Assembly: GCA_002723375.1 (NCBI GenBank)
Contig: PBNX01000020.1
Coordinates: 1-45,382, forward strand
Direction of reading: 5' to 3'
DNA: 45,382 nucleotides
Origin: Dehalococcoidia bacterium
GTDB lineage: Bacteria > Chloroflexota > Dehalococcoidia > Lucifugimonadales > Lucifugimonadaceae
A program made the translations under genes and the position numbers. This document shows, piece by piece, positions 26,483 through 33,824 of the stretch. Each line of letters starts with the position of its first letter. Positions within the stretch are counted from its first letter, which is position 1. Under the pieces are notes generated by a model that ran no database searches, was not told the origin of the DNA, and saw nothing but the letters and a program-made list of their open reading frames with translations.

Positions 26483-28152
26483 ATTTTCTCCGGAGATTCC
26501 ATGCCCATTAGGCTAAGGAGGTTACTTAGGATTATTTTAGATGCTTTTACGAGTAATAATCTACTTTTCGTTTGTTCAATATTTGCTAAGTCTTCATCAA
26601 TTACCCTATTTTTCTCATAAAACTTGTGAATTATTTGAGCAAGTTCCAAGGAATATGTTGAAAGTTCATGAACATTAAGATTTTCTGTAATTCTATTTAA
26701 TAACTCAGGGTACTCAATAAGTTTTTTAATTAGGTTAATTTCGTCAGGAGAAATTAACAGATTTATATCTGCATCATCAAATTTTATCTTGAAATATTCT
26801 GATGATCTTAATATAGAACTCAGTCTCGCATGAGCGTATTGAATATAAAATACAGGATTTTCCGAGGATTGTTTTTTAAAAATATCTATATCTATCTCCA
26901 TCTGGCTTTCTGGAGATCTGCTTATAAAGCTGAATCTGCATGCATCACTTCCTATCTCTCCTACAAGATCTTTTAATAAAATACTTGTGCCTTCTCTTTT
27001 ACTAAATTTTGATATTCCGGAGGAACTTTTCAAAGAAACAATTTGATTAAGAAGTACTATTAATTTTTTAGAGTCTATTCCTAATTTTTCTAATATTATT
27101 TCCATTCTTTTTATATGCCCATGGTGATCAGCCCCCCATAGATCAATAACCTTTTCAAAATTTCTTACTTCAAATTTATTTCTATGGTAAGCAATATCAG
27201 TAGCAAAATATGTTGGTTTTTTGTCACTGCTTTTTACTAATACATTATCCCTCTCGTCTCCAAGCTCTTCAGTTTTTATCCATAATGCATCATCCTTCTT
27301 GTAAGTCAGATTTAAATCATCAAGATTTTGTAGAGTATCACTAAAGTAGTTTGAGTCAATTAAAGAAGATTCATAAAACCAACTATCGTGTTTTATTTTG
27401 ATTAAGTTCAGATCATCTTTTATTTTTAATATACATTTGTCTTTTGCCTTATTCTTTATTTCATTAAAAGTGCTATCTTCAACATTTTCTAAATTATAAT
27501 TTTTATAGTTAGGAGCTAATTCTTTAGCAATTTCAATAATATCCTCTCCTTTATAATGATCTTCTGAAACATTGAAATCTGCTCCGTTTGCTTCCTTTAT
27601 TCTCTCAATTATTGAATTACCAAAAATTTGCATTTGGTTTCCAGCATCATTTACATAGTATTCTCTTTGTACATTAAACCTCTGATTTTCTAATAAATTT
27701 GCAATTGTACTTCCTATAACAGCCCCTCTCATATGCCCAAGATGAAGCCTTCCTGTTGGATTAACACTTACAAATTCAACTTGTATCTTGAAATTTTTAG
27801 CCTCCAATGGTCTTCCATAATCTTTTTCACTTACAAGAATCATTTTTATTTCATTATTTATCCAATTTTTACTTAGTGAAAAATTTATGAATCCAGGCTT
27901 AGCTATAGATAATTTTTCAATTTCTTTGCAATCTGGAAGTAAACTAACTAAATTTTCTGCAATTTCCATTGGGTTACTTGATAGTAATTTTGATAATTGG
28001 AGCGGCAAGCTAGTAGCAAAATCCCCAAAATCAGAATTTTTTGGTTTTTCTATAATAAAATCAGGTGAATTATTTGTGTCTATTCCTTTAGCTTTTAGAA
28101 GGTCTTCTAAAGCCTTGTTTGTAATGTTGTGTAAAAATTCTGAAATAAGCAT
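26479..28152 (-). CDS. argS: Arginine--tRNA ligase
   Basis: Class I synthetase charging tRNA-Arg. 557 aa. An N-terminal additional domain (about residues 1-110) is followed by the HIGH-type motif VSVNPTGRLHLGHMRGAVIG, the ADHHGH segment, KFSKREGTSILL in the KMSKS position, and a C-terminal DALR domain starting near FYIQYAHARLSSILR. It heads the minus-strand run argS-argF-der-plsY-gpsA, and its start is divergent from the 57-aa ORF at 28213. Confidence 0.97.
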   Translation of the reverse strand: MLISEFLHNITNKALEDLLKAKGIDTNNSPDFIIEKPKNSDFGDFATSLPLQLSKLLSSNPMEIAENLVSLLPDCKEIEKLSIAKPGFINFSLSKNWINNEIKMILVSEKDYGRPLEAKNFKIQVEFVSVNPTGRLHLGHMRGAVIGSTIANLLENQRFNVQREYYVNDAGNQMQIFGNSIIERIKEANGADFNVSEDHYKGEDIIEIAKELAPNYKNYNLENVEDSTFNEIKNKAKDKCILKIKDDLNLIKIKHDSWFYESSLIDSNYFSDTLQNLDDLNLTYKKDDALWIKTEELGDERDNVLVKSSDKKPTYFATDIAYHRNKFEVRNFEKVIDLWGADHHGHIKRMEIILEKLGIDSKKLIVLLNQIVSLKSSSGISKFSKREGTSILLKDLVGEIGSDACRFSFISRSPESQMEIDIDIFKKQSSENPVFYIQYAHARLSSILRSSEYFKIKFDDADINLLISPDEINLIKKLIEYPELLNRITENLNVHELSTYSLELAQIIHKFYEKNRVIDEDLANIEQTKSRLLLVKASKIILSNLLSLMGMESPEKM

Positions 28153-28212
28153 TAATATTAAGTATAAATTTATATTATGTTGACTTACAAGCTTTGATTT
28201 AATAAGGAAATA

Positions 28213-28386
28213 ATGAATACTGAAATAGTTAATTTATTAAAGAAGAAATATAATCTAGATGATCATGATTTAGAAATTGCCTTGACCAGAGTAAAAGAAC
28301 TTGAGGAGGCAATAAAAAAGATCAAGGGAGTTGAAGTAGTAGAAGATTTAGCCCAATTAAACCCCTTAAAATTTTCCAATGAGTAG
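28213..28386 (+). CDS. Small (57-aa) protein, candidate amidase partner
   Basis: Not in the ORF track because of its length. ATG 28213 is preceded by AAGGA with 5 nt spacing. It reads MNTEIVNLLKKKYNLDDHD... and ends ...LAQLNPLKFSNE, mostly helical in appearance (LEIALTRVKELEEAIKKIKG). Its last codons overlap the amidase ATG by 8 nt (AATGAGTAG), and the amidase has no Shine-Dalgarno of its own, so the two are probably translationally coupled. A short helical protein upstream of an amidase-signature enzyme recalls GatC before GatA, and AtzG (DUF4089-type) with AtzE. I infer a stabilising subunit; sequence similarity to those families is not demonstrated. Confidence 0.7.
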   Translation: MNTEIVNLLKKKYNLDDHDLEIALTRVKELEEAIKKIKGVEVVEDLAQLNPLKFSNE

Positions 28387-29797
28387 TATTGCAAATCTTT
28401 CTGTATCAGAAATTTCTGATCTTATATTTAAAAAAGATTTATCCCCAGTTGATTTATTCTCTTTTTATAGTGAGCGTATTAATAAACTAGATAGCAATAT
28501 AAATTCATTTATAGAGATTTTTGATAATTGGGAAGAAAAGGCAAAGATTTGTCAGCAAGAAATATCTCGAGGGGAGTATAAAGGACCTCTTCACGGCATC
28601 CCAATAGCTGTTAAAGATTTAGTTGATGTAAGGTCAAAGGTAACAACAGCTGGATCCAAAATATTATCTTCAAATATTGCAAAAAGTTCTGCAGAAATTG
28701 TGAATGCTCTTGAATTATCAGGGGCAATCATTATTGGCAAGACAGAATTGGTTGAATTTGCTTTTGGCCCTCATGGTATTAATTCAAATTCAAAGCAAAC
28801 CAAGAACCCTTGGGATCTAAAAAAAATACCTGGAGGATCAAGTAGCGGGTCTGCAGCAGCAGTATCTGCAGATTTAGTTCCTATTGCAATAGGCAGTGAT
28901 ACTGGAGGCTCCATTCGTATGCCTGCTTCTTTTTGTGGAGTAACTGGATTTAAACCATCTTATAATAAGTTATCAACTAAAGGAGTCTTTCCTCTTTCTT
29001 GGACATTAGATACTGTTGGTCCATTAGGAAAAAATACTAAAGACTGCTCAATATTTGTTGAAGAAGTATGTAAACATCAAAACCCTAATAATAAAGAGCC
29101 TTATGGGGGTTTTACATCATCCATGCTAGATAATTTTGATAGCTTACTCCCAGTTAGATTAAAAGTTGGGGTTCCAAATGATAACTACTTCTCTGAAATG
29201 GATGATGAAGTTAAAAAAGTATTTAACGATTCTGTTGAACTCATGAAATCTAATGGAGCCGAAATTATTAATGTTGATTTATCTTGGCTATCTATCGCTA
29301 GACCAGTTAATGTTGTTATCACTCTTGCTGAAGCAATGAGTGTCCATAAAGATTACTTGATTTCAAATTATGAAGATTATACCTACGAGGTTATTAGCAG
29401 ACTAGTTTCTGCCGAGAGACTGTCAATTAATGATTATTTAAGCTCTCTGAGAGTTATGAGCTATATACAGAGTAAAATGAATGATGAATTTGATAATTTT
29501 GATATTCTTGCTTGCCCTACGACCCCTGTGCTACCAGGTCTAATAGAAGAATATTCAAAAAAGAATTTGTCGTCTTCAAAAGAAGTTGTAGGCGGAAGGA
29601 TTCCTAGCTTTACAAGTGTATTTAATGTTACTAGGCAACCATCTCTTAGCACATTGGCAGGATTCTCAGAATCAGGAATGCCTGTAGGGTTAATGTTTAC
29701 AGGTAGATTTAATAAAGATTTTGGTGTGTTGCAAGTAGGTAATTGGTTCGAGAAAATTAATCATAATAATAGGAATAATAAGCCAACTATTGGATAA
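28379..29797 (+). CDS. Amidase-signature family hydrolase
   Basis: 472 aa. The amidase-signature triad is complete: Lys in IAVKDLVD, cis-Ser in PGGSSSGSAAAV and nucleophile Ser in GSDTGGSIRMPAS. It hydrolyses a C-N bond of an unknown amide. It differs from GatA in the C-terminal half (FNVTRQPSLSTLAGFSESGMPVGLMF, typical of general amidases), and the genome has a true gatCA at 8655-10420. It is coupled to the 57-aa ORF and convergent with the lipoprotein gene (11-nt overlap). An AtzE-like carboxybiuret or ureide hydrolase is one possibility, unproven. Confidence 0.88.
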   Translation: MSSIANLSVSEISDLIFKKDLSPVDLFSFYSERINKLDSNINSFIEIFDNWEEKAKICQQEISRGEYKGPLHGIPIAVKDLVDVRSKVTTAGSKILSSNIAKSSAEIVNALELSGAIIIGKTELVEFAFGPHGINSNSKQTKNPWDLKKIPGGSSSGSAAAVSADLVPIAIGSDTGGSIRMPASFCGVTGFKPSYNKLSTKGVFPLSWTLDTVGPLGKNTKDCSIFVEEVCKHQNPNNKEPYGGFTSSMLDNFDSLLPVRLKVGVPNDNYFSEMDDEVKKVFNDSVELMKSNGAEIINVDLSWLSIARPVNVVITLAEAMSVHKDYLISNYEDYTYEVISRLVSAERLSINDYLSSLRVMSYIQSKMNDEFDNFDILACPTTPVLPGLIEEYSKKNLSSSKEVVGGRIPSFTSVFNVTRQPSLSTLAGFSESGMPVGLMFTGRFNKDFGVLQVGNWFEKINHNNRNNKPTIG

Positions 29798-30308
29798 TCT
29801 TATTTATAAAATTTGTACACAATTTCTTTGACTCTTCTACGCTTAGTCCTTCGCATAGAATCACAGTGTTTCCGTAAATAATATAATGCAGATATTTTGC
29901 TTTAGCAGATCCTGGCCCAGATCCGGCCCCTCTCCTATTTACTCTCCTATCTGAATTTCCTTCTTTCCAAGTTACATCTCTTGATGCAAGAACTGCATTT
30001 TCCCCTATAACTTCTTCAATTAAATTTATAGATTTAGTTGCATTATAGTGAGTATCATAAAATCTTAATTCGTAATCATGCGTATTATTTAAATCATCTT
30101 TCATCCATCCAAAAAAAGCACTATCAGCATTTTCAAGTTCAGAAACATCATATTTTTTTGATACTTTAAATCCCTTATCTTCAAAATCAACAATACTAAA
30201 TTTTTTTGTATTGTCGCTAAACTGGTCTATTTCAATAAAATTTGTATTTTCTGATTCACAACCAATAATTATTAAAAAAATTACTAAATAGTGTTTAATT
30301 ATTCTCAT
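29787..30308 (-). CDS. Putative lipoprotein of unknown function
   Basis: I choose ATG 30308 (MRIIKHYLVIFLIIIGCES) over the track's TTG at 30323, because it gives a compact lipoprotein signal with lipobox IIGC. The mature part (about 158 aa) is polar and has no domain I recognise; it includes a Gly/Arg-rich patch RRVNRRGAGSGPG and a C-terminal YIIYGNTVILCEGL segment. It follows the PopT-like gene with a 14-nt overlap, so it may work at the membrane with that transporter. Confidence 0.65.
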   Translation of the reverse strand: MRIIKHYLVIFLIIIGCESENTNFIEIDQFSDNTKKFSIVDFEDKGFKVSKKYDVSELENADSAFFGWMKDDLNNTHDYELRFYDTHYNATKSINLIEEVIGENAVLASRDVTWKEGNSDRRVNRRGAGSGPGSAKAKYLHYIIYGNTVILCEGLSVEESKKLCTNFINKIIQ

Positions 30309-31191
30309 TCTTTTTTTTTGCAAAATAGTTTGTGAAATTGATTAAAAAATAAGCAATTAATAATCCTAAGATAAACATTAAATATATTGATAAATTTGAA
30401 TATGTATTTTTTGGAAGATCATATAGCAACCCAATACTTGCTCCAACAATAACCCCAGAAATAATTATTCTAAATTCATCTTTGTATTTGTCTAATAATA
30501 TTTTTATCAAAACTATTGATGCTGAAAAACCAATAATTCCTCCCAAAAAAAATAAGAATAAATATGGGAGGTTAATTTCATTAACCGAGTTAACTGTACT
30601 TTCATAAGTACCTAAAATTAAGAGTATTGATGATCCACTGATGCCTGGCAATATCATGAATCCGAAAGATAGCAGTCCTGACAAAATAATAATATAAAAA
30701 GCTGGGTCTGAATCGCCTATATTAGGAACAAATATTGAAAATAATCCAATAATCAATCCAAATAATAAATGAATTAAAAATTTTGAGTTTTTTCTTAATT
30801 TAATTAATAAATTAATACTATAAATAATCATTAGTGCTATCAAAAAAACTTTTGAATGATTTTCGTAATTTTCAAATAAATATGAAGCTAGTTTAGAAAA
30901 AACAAATACCGATATAAGTATCCCAATAAATAATGTTATAAGTAGATTATATTCAATTTTTATTGATGAAATTTCTTTCTTTCTAAAAATCTTTTTAATT
31001 ATTGAACTAAGAGAATATATTACATTGTTGTATTTTCCTGTTAGAAAAAGTACTGTCCCTCCGCTTATACCAGGGAATAAGTCTACGAAACCAACAACAA
31101 TTCCTGTGCAAATATTTATTAAGTTATGTTTAATTGGATTAATCAATTGAATTCTCTTCACCGGATCTATATGGCAAAACAAAATTAGCAT
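30295..31191 (-). CDS. DUF368 membrane protein (PopT-like polyprenyl-phosphate transporter)
   Basis: Multi-pass membrane protein, 298 aa, about eight hydrophobic segments. The two internally repeated DUF368 motifs are clear: GFVDLFPGISGGTVLFLTG and FMILPGISGSSILLILGTY. DUF368 proteins (PopT) recycle undecaprenyl phosphate across the membrane for cell-wall polymer synthesis. The N-terminus is uncertain: the ATG at 31191 overlaps the upstream gene by 53 nt, and the in-frame TTG at 31146 would overlap only 8 nt and start just before the first membrane segment. Codes with a small membrane protein upstream and a lipoprotein downstream. Confidence 0.85.
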   Translation of the reverse strand: MLILFCHIDPVKRIQLINPIKHNLINICTGIVVGFVDLFPGISGGTVLFLTGKYNNVIYSLSSIIKKIFRKKEISSIKIEYNLLITLFIGILISVFVFSKLASYLFENYENHSKVFLIALMIIYSINLLIKLRKNSKFLIHLLFGLIIGLFSIFVPNIGDSDPAFYIIILSGLLSFGFMILPGISGSSILLILGTYESTVNSVNEINLPYLFLFFLGGIIGFSASIVLIKILLDKYKDEFRIIISGVIVGASIGLLYDLPKNTYSNLSIYLMFILGLLIAYFLINFTNYFAKKKNENN

Positions 31192-31696
31192 CAGAAAATG
31201 CTTTTTTCATTTGGCTTAATACATTATTTAATTCATTAGTAGCTTCATCAGGAAGTAAGCAATTATCTACTGACATACAGGAACTCTCATATTTTTTTTG
31301 AATTTCTGATAAATCATAGCAAGCTTTCTGTATAGCTTCTTGGTATTTACTATTCCACTCTGTAAAACGTCTTGAAAAGCATCCTCTATCCCAAGGCACT
31401 GCTCTCCATTGGCTAGGACCTTGAGCATTTATCATATTTATTGCCCCAGTCCTTATCCAGCTATAAACCCAAGCCTCAACATCTATGTCTCCGCCAAATT
31501 CTCTATTATTTTTAATTCTGAATACTTCATCAAGACCTGTCTTACCTCTATCATAAATATATGGACCTAATGTTACTGAAAAAATTACAGTTAAAGATAT
31601 AAAAACAAAAAATAATTGTAAATTTGAGGGATTTCGTGAAAATTTCCTAATATATCCAATAGTTTTTCTAATTATATTTGTATTATTTTTTTTCAT
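31139..31696 (-). CDS. Single-pass membrane protein of unknown function
   Basis: 185 aa, not recognised. A basic N-terminus (MKKNNTNIIRKTIGYIRKFSR) is followed by one membrane segment (LQLFFVFISLTVIFSVTLGPYIY). The rest would be extracytoplasmic, with a Trp-rich stretch (VEAWVYSWIRTG, SQWRAVPWDRGCFSRR) and four Cys that could form disulfides. It is the first gene of the unit with the PopT-like transporter, which suggests an envelope role. Confidence 0.6.
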   Translation of the reverse strand: MKKNNTNIIRKTIGYIRKFSRNPSNLQLFFVFISLTVIFSVTLGPYIYDRGKTGLDEVFRIKNNREFGGDIDVEAWVYSWIRTGAINMINAQGPSQWRAVPWDRGCFSRRFTEWNSKYQEAIQKACYDLSEIQKKYESSCMSVDNCLLPDEATNELNNVLSQMKKAFSDANFVLPYRSGEENSID

Positions 31697-31745
31697 AGAA
31701 TGATAGTTTAATACCGTAGTAATATTAATTTAAAAGCAGGAAATA

Positions 31746-32651
31746 ATGAATATCCAAAATATAGAACCTCCAATTTTAGTTGCTCCAAGCCCTACTCCAT
31801 TTACGAGAGAAGGAAAAGTTAATTTTAATGCCATAGAAAATAATGCTGAAAAATGGCTCAGTACAGATCTTTCAGGATTTGTGTTGGGCACTGAAAATGG
31901 CGAAGAGCAACTTCTTAGTTTTCAAGAAAAAAAAGATATATGTAAGAGTGTTGTTTCAGTAGCAAAAGAAAAGAAATTAATAATTGCTGGAATAGATAAT
32001 CCTTCTGTAAAAGGTACCCTTGAAGATGCAGATGCTTATATTAATTTAGGAGTAGATGTTCTTAGAATAAGAATTCCTAGACGAAGAGACACTATAGATG
32101 AATATTTTAATGAAGTCCTTGAAAAAATTTCAGGGCCAGTTTTAATAATTCATCAAATGGCTCCAGGAGGGTTTGTTAATTCAATGACTACTGAAGGGGC
32201 AGACCCTGATCAGATTGGCAGATTTTGTTCCTATGATTCTGTAGTCGGGTATATAGCTAGTCATCTTGTTAGGTTTGAAATGATGACAAGAAAATTTATT
32301 TCAAAAGATAAACAATTTTGGGTCCCTAATGCAATGTTGATGGCTGCTCAAATATTAGAAGGTGCAAATGGAGCTTGTTTTATGCTTGGCAATATAGCAC
32401 CTAAGATTTGCAGGGAAATTATGAAATTAGGGATAGAAGGAAATTATTCTAAATCTAAAAAATTAAATGATTCCTTGGTTGATGCTGACTGGAATATTTT
32501 ATCAAGAGGCGCACCCGGGCTTAAATATGCAATGGATTTGATTGGTTTTGAGGGGGGAAATCCCAGAAGCCCATTAAATACCTTGGATGAGAATGCAAAA
32601 AATGAAATAAAAATTGCTTTAAAAAATTCTGGAATTTCAAAAGTAGAATAA
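31746..32651 (+). CDS. DHDPS/NAL-fold (dihydrodipicolinate synthase family) protein lacking canonical catalytic residues
   Basis: 301 aa TIM-barrel protein of the DapA/NanA superfamily. It has the opening PILVAPSPTPFTREGKVNF, the loop GFVLGTENGEEQLLS (family GTTGE.atLs) and a C-terminal GFEGGNPRSPL (family G...vR.PL). The Schiff-base lysine expected in the VVGIKxSSGD strand is missing: the aligned sequence is VVGYIASHLVRF. The YN.P tyrosine is replaced as well (LIIHQMAPGGF). It may be a non-aldolase or a repurposed enzyme. SD AGGAA is well placed. It precedes prfB by 22 nt with no functional link evident. Confidence 0.8.
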   Translation: MNIQNIEPPILVAPSPTPFTREGKVNFNAIENNAEKWLSTDLSGFVLGTENGEEQLLSFQEKKDICKSVVSVAKEKKLIIAGIDNPSVKGTLEDADAYINLGVDVLRIRIPRRRDTIDEYFNEVLEKISGPVLIIHQMAPGGFVNSMTTEGADPDQIGRFCSYDSVVGYIASHLVRFEMMTRKFISKDKQFWVPNAMLMAAQILEGANGACFMLGNIAPKICREIMKLGIEGNYSKSKKLNDSLVDADWNILSRGAPGLKYAMDLIGFEGGNPRSPLNTLDENAKNEIKIALKNSGISKVE

Positions 32652-32659
32652 TTCATCTG

Positions 32660-32665
32660 TATAAT
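32660..32665 (+). promoter_or_regulatory. Possible -10 element just upstream of prfB
   Basis: TATAAT (32660-32665), preceded by TG, ends 8 nt before the prfB ATG, and no Shine-Dalgarno is visible. Initiation near 32672 would give a leaderless or near-leaderless message. No good -35 was found. Confidence 0.35.
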
Positions 32666-32673
32666 AATCATTT

Positions 32674-33783
32674 ATGGTGTTTGATTTTAAAAGAAAAATT
32701 CAAGATTTAAGAGTTTCTATGACTGAAATTATTTCTATGGTAGACATGGATAAATTAAAAGATGAAATAAATTTATTAGAAGAAAAATCTCAATCTCCAG
32801 AATTATGGAAAAATGGAAAAAAGGGTTCAAAATTAATGGCAACCTTAGCCTCTAAAAAATCTTTTTTTAAAAATATTGATCAACTGAATTCTTCATTGGA
32901 AAGCTATTTTCAACTTTCTCAAGAGGCGAGTGTAGATGATATTAATATGCTTGAAAAAGATTCTGTTGATGACTTGAAATCTATAGAGAAAGGAATTGAA
33001 GATTTAAAGACTGAACTTCAATTTTCAGGCGAGTACGATAATCTTGATGCATTAATAACAATTAGCGGCGGTGCTGGGGGAGTTGATGCTCAGGATTGGG
33101 CATCCATGATTCTTAGAATGTATTTGAGATGGGCTGATAAGAGAAAATTTAATACGGAATTATTATCTACTTCTCCTGGAGAGGAAGCTGGAATAAAAAG
33201 TGCAATGTTAAGAATTAGTGGGGAAAAAGTTTTTGGTCTTTTGAAAGGAGAAAAAGGTGTGCATAGGCTAGTTAGATTATCACCATTTAATTCAGCAAAT
33301 TTAAGGCATACAAGTTTTGCATTAGTTGAGGTAATACCAGATTTTCAAGACTCAACTGATGTAGAAATTAATACTGACGACCTAAAAATCGAAGCTTTTA
33401 AAGCTAGTGGAGCAGGCGGCCAAAGTGTTCAAAAAAATTCATCTGCAATAAGATTAACTCACAAACCTTCTGCTATTGTAGTATCTGTTCAAAACGAAAG
33501 ATCTCAATCTCAAAATAAAAATATTGCAATGCAAATTCTTAAAACTAGATTAGTTGATCTCGAAATACAAAAAAATAAAGAAAAAGAAAATGAACTAAAA
33601 GGAGAATTTGTATCTGCCGAATGGGGTAATCAAGTGAGAAGTTATGTTTTACATCCCTATACACTTGTAAAGGATATTAGAACTGGATATGAAGTTGCAG
33701 ATGTAAATAGTGTTTTAGATGGAAACCTGGATCATATTTTGTTAGAATTTCTAAAATTTTCAATAAAGTCCCAAATTAATTAA
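32674..33783 (+). CDS. prfB: Peptide chain release factor 2
   Basis: Class I release factor for UAA/UGA. 369 aa in one uninterrupted frame. The stop-recognition tripeptide is visible in RLVRLSPFNSANLRHTSF (SPF) and the catalytic loop in ASGAGGQSVQKNSSAIRLTH (GGQ). The N-terminus (FKRKIQDLRVSMTEIISMVD) aligns with the normal start, and there is no in-frame UGA near codon 25, so the autoregulatory frameshift found in many bacteria is absent here. No ribosome-binding site is seen before the ATG. Confidence 0.96.
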   Translation: MVFDFKRKIQDLRVSMTEIISMVDMDKLKDEINLLEEKSQSPELWKNGKKGSKLMATLASKKSFFKNIDQLNSSLESYFQLSQEASVDDINMLEKDSVDDLKSIEKGIEDLKTELQFSGEYDNLDALITISGGAGGVDAQDWASMILRMYLRWADKRKFNTELLSTSPGEEAGIKSAMLRISGEKVFGLLKGEKGVHRLVRLSPFNSANLRHTSFALVEVIPDFQDSTDVEINTDDLKIEAFKASGAGGQSVQKNSSAIRLTHKPSAIVVSVQNERSQSQNKNIAMQILKTRLVDLEIQKNKEKENELKGEFVSAEWGNQVRSYVLHPYTLVKDIRTGYEVADVNSVLDGNLDHILLEFLKFSIKSQIN

Positions 33784-33824
33784 TTGAATATATAATTAAA
33801 AAATAAACTATCAAAATTTAAATT

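Noticed and set aside
28379-29797. The amidase as a second gatA
   Set aside because: Its C-terminal half differs from GatA and it is not with gatB or gatC; a true gatCA is present.
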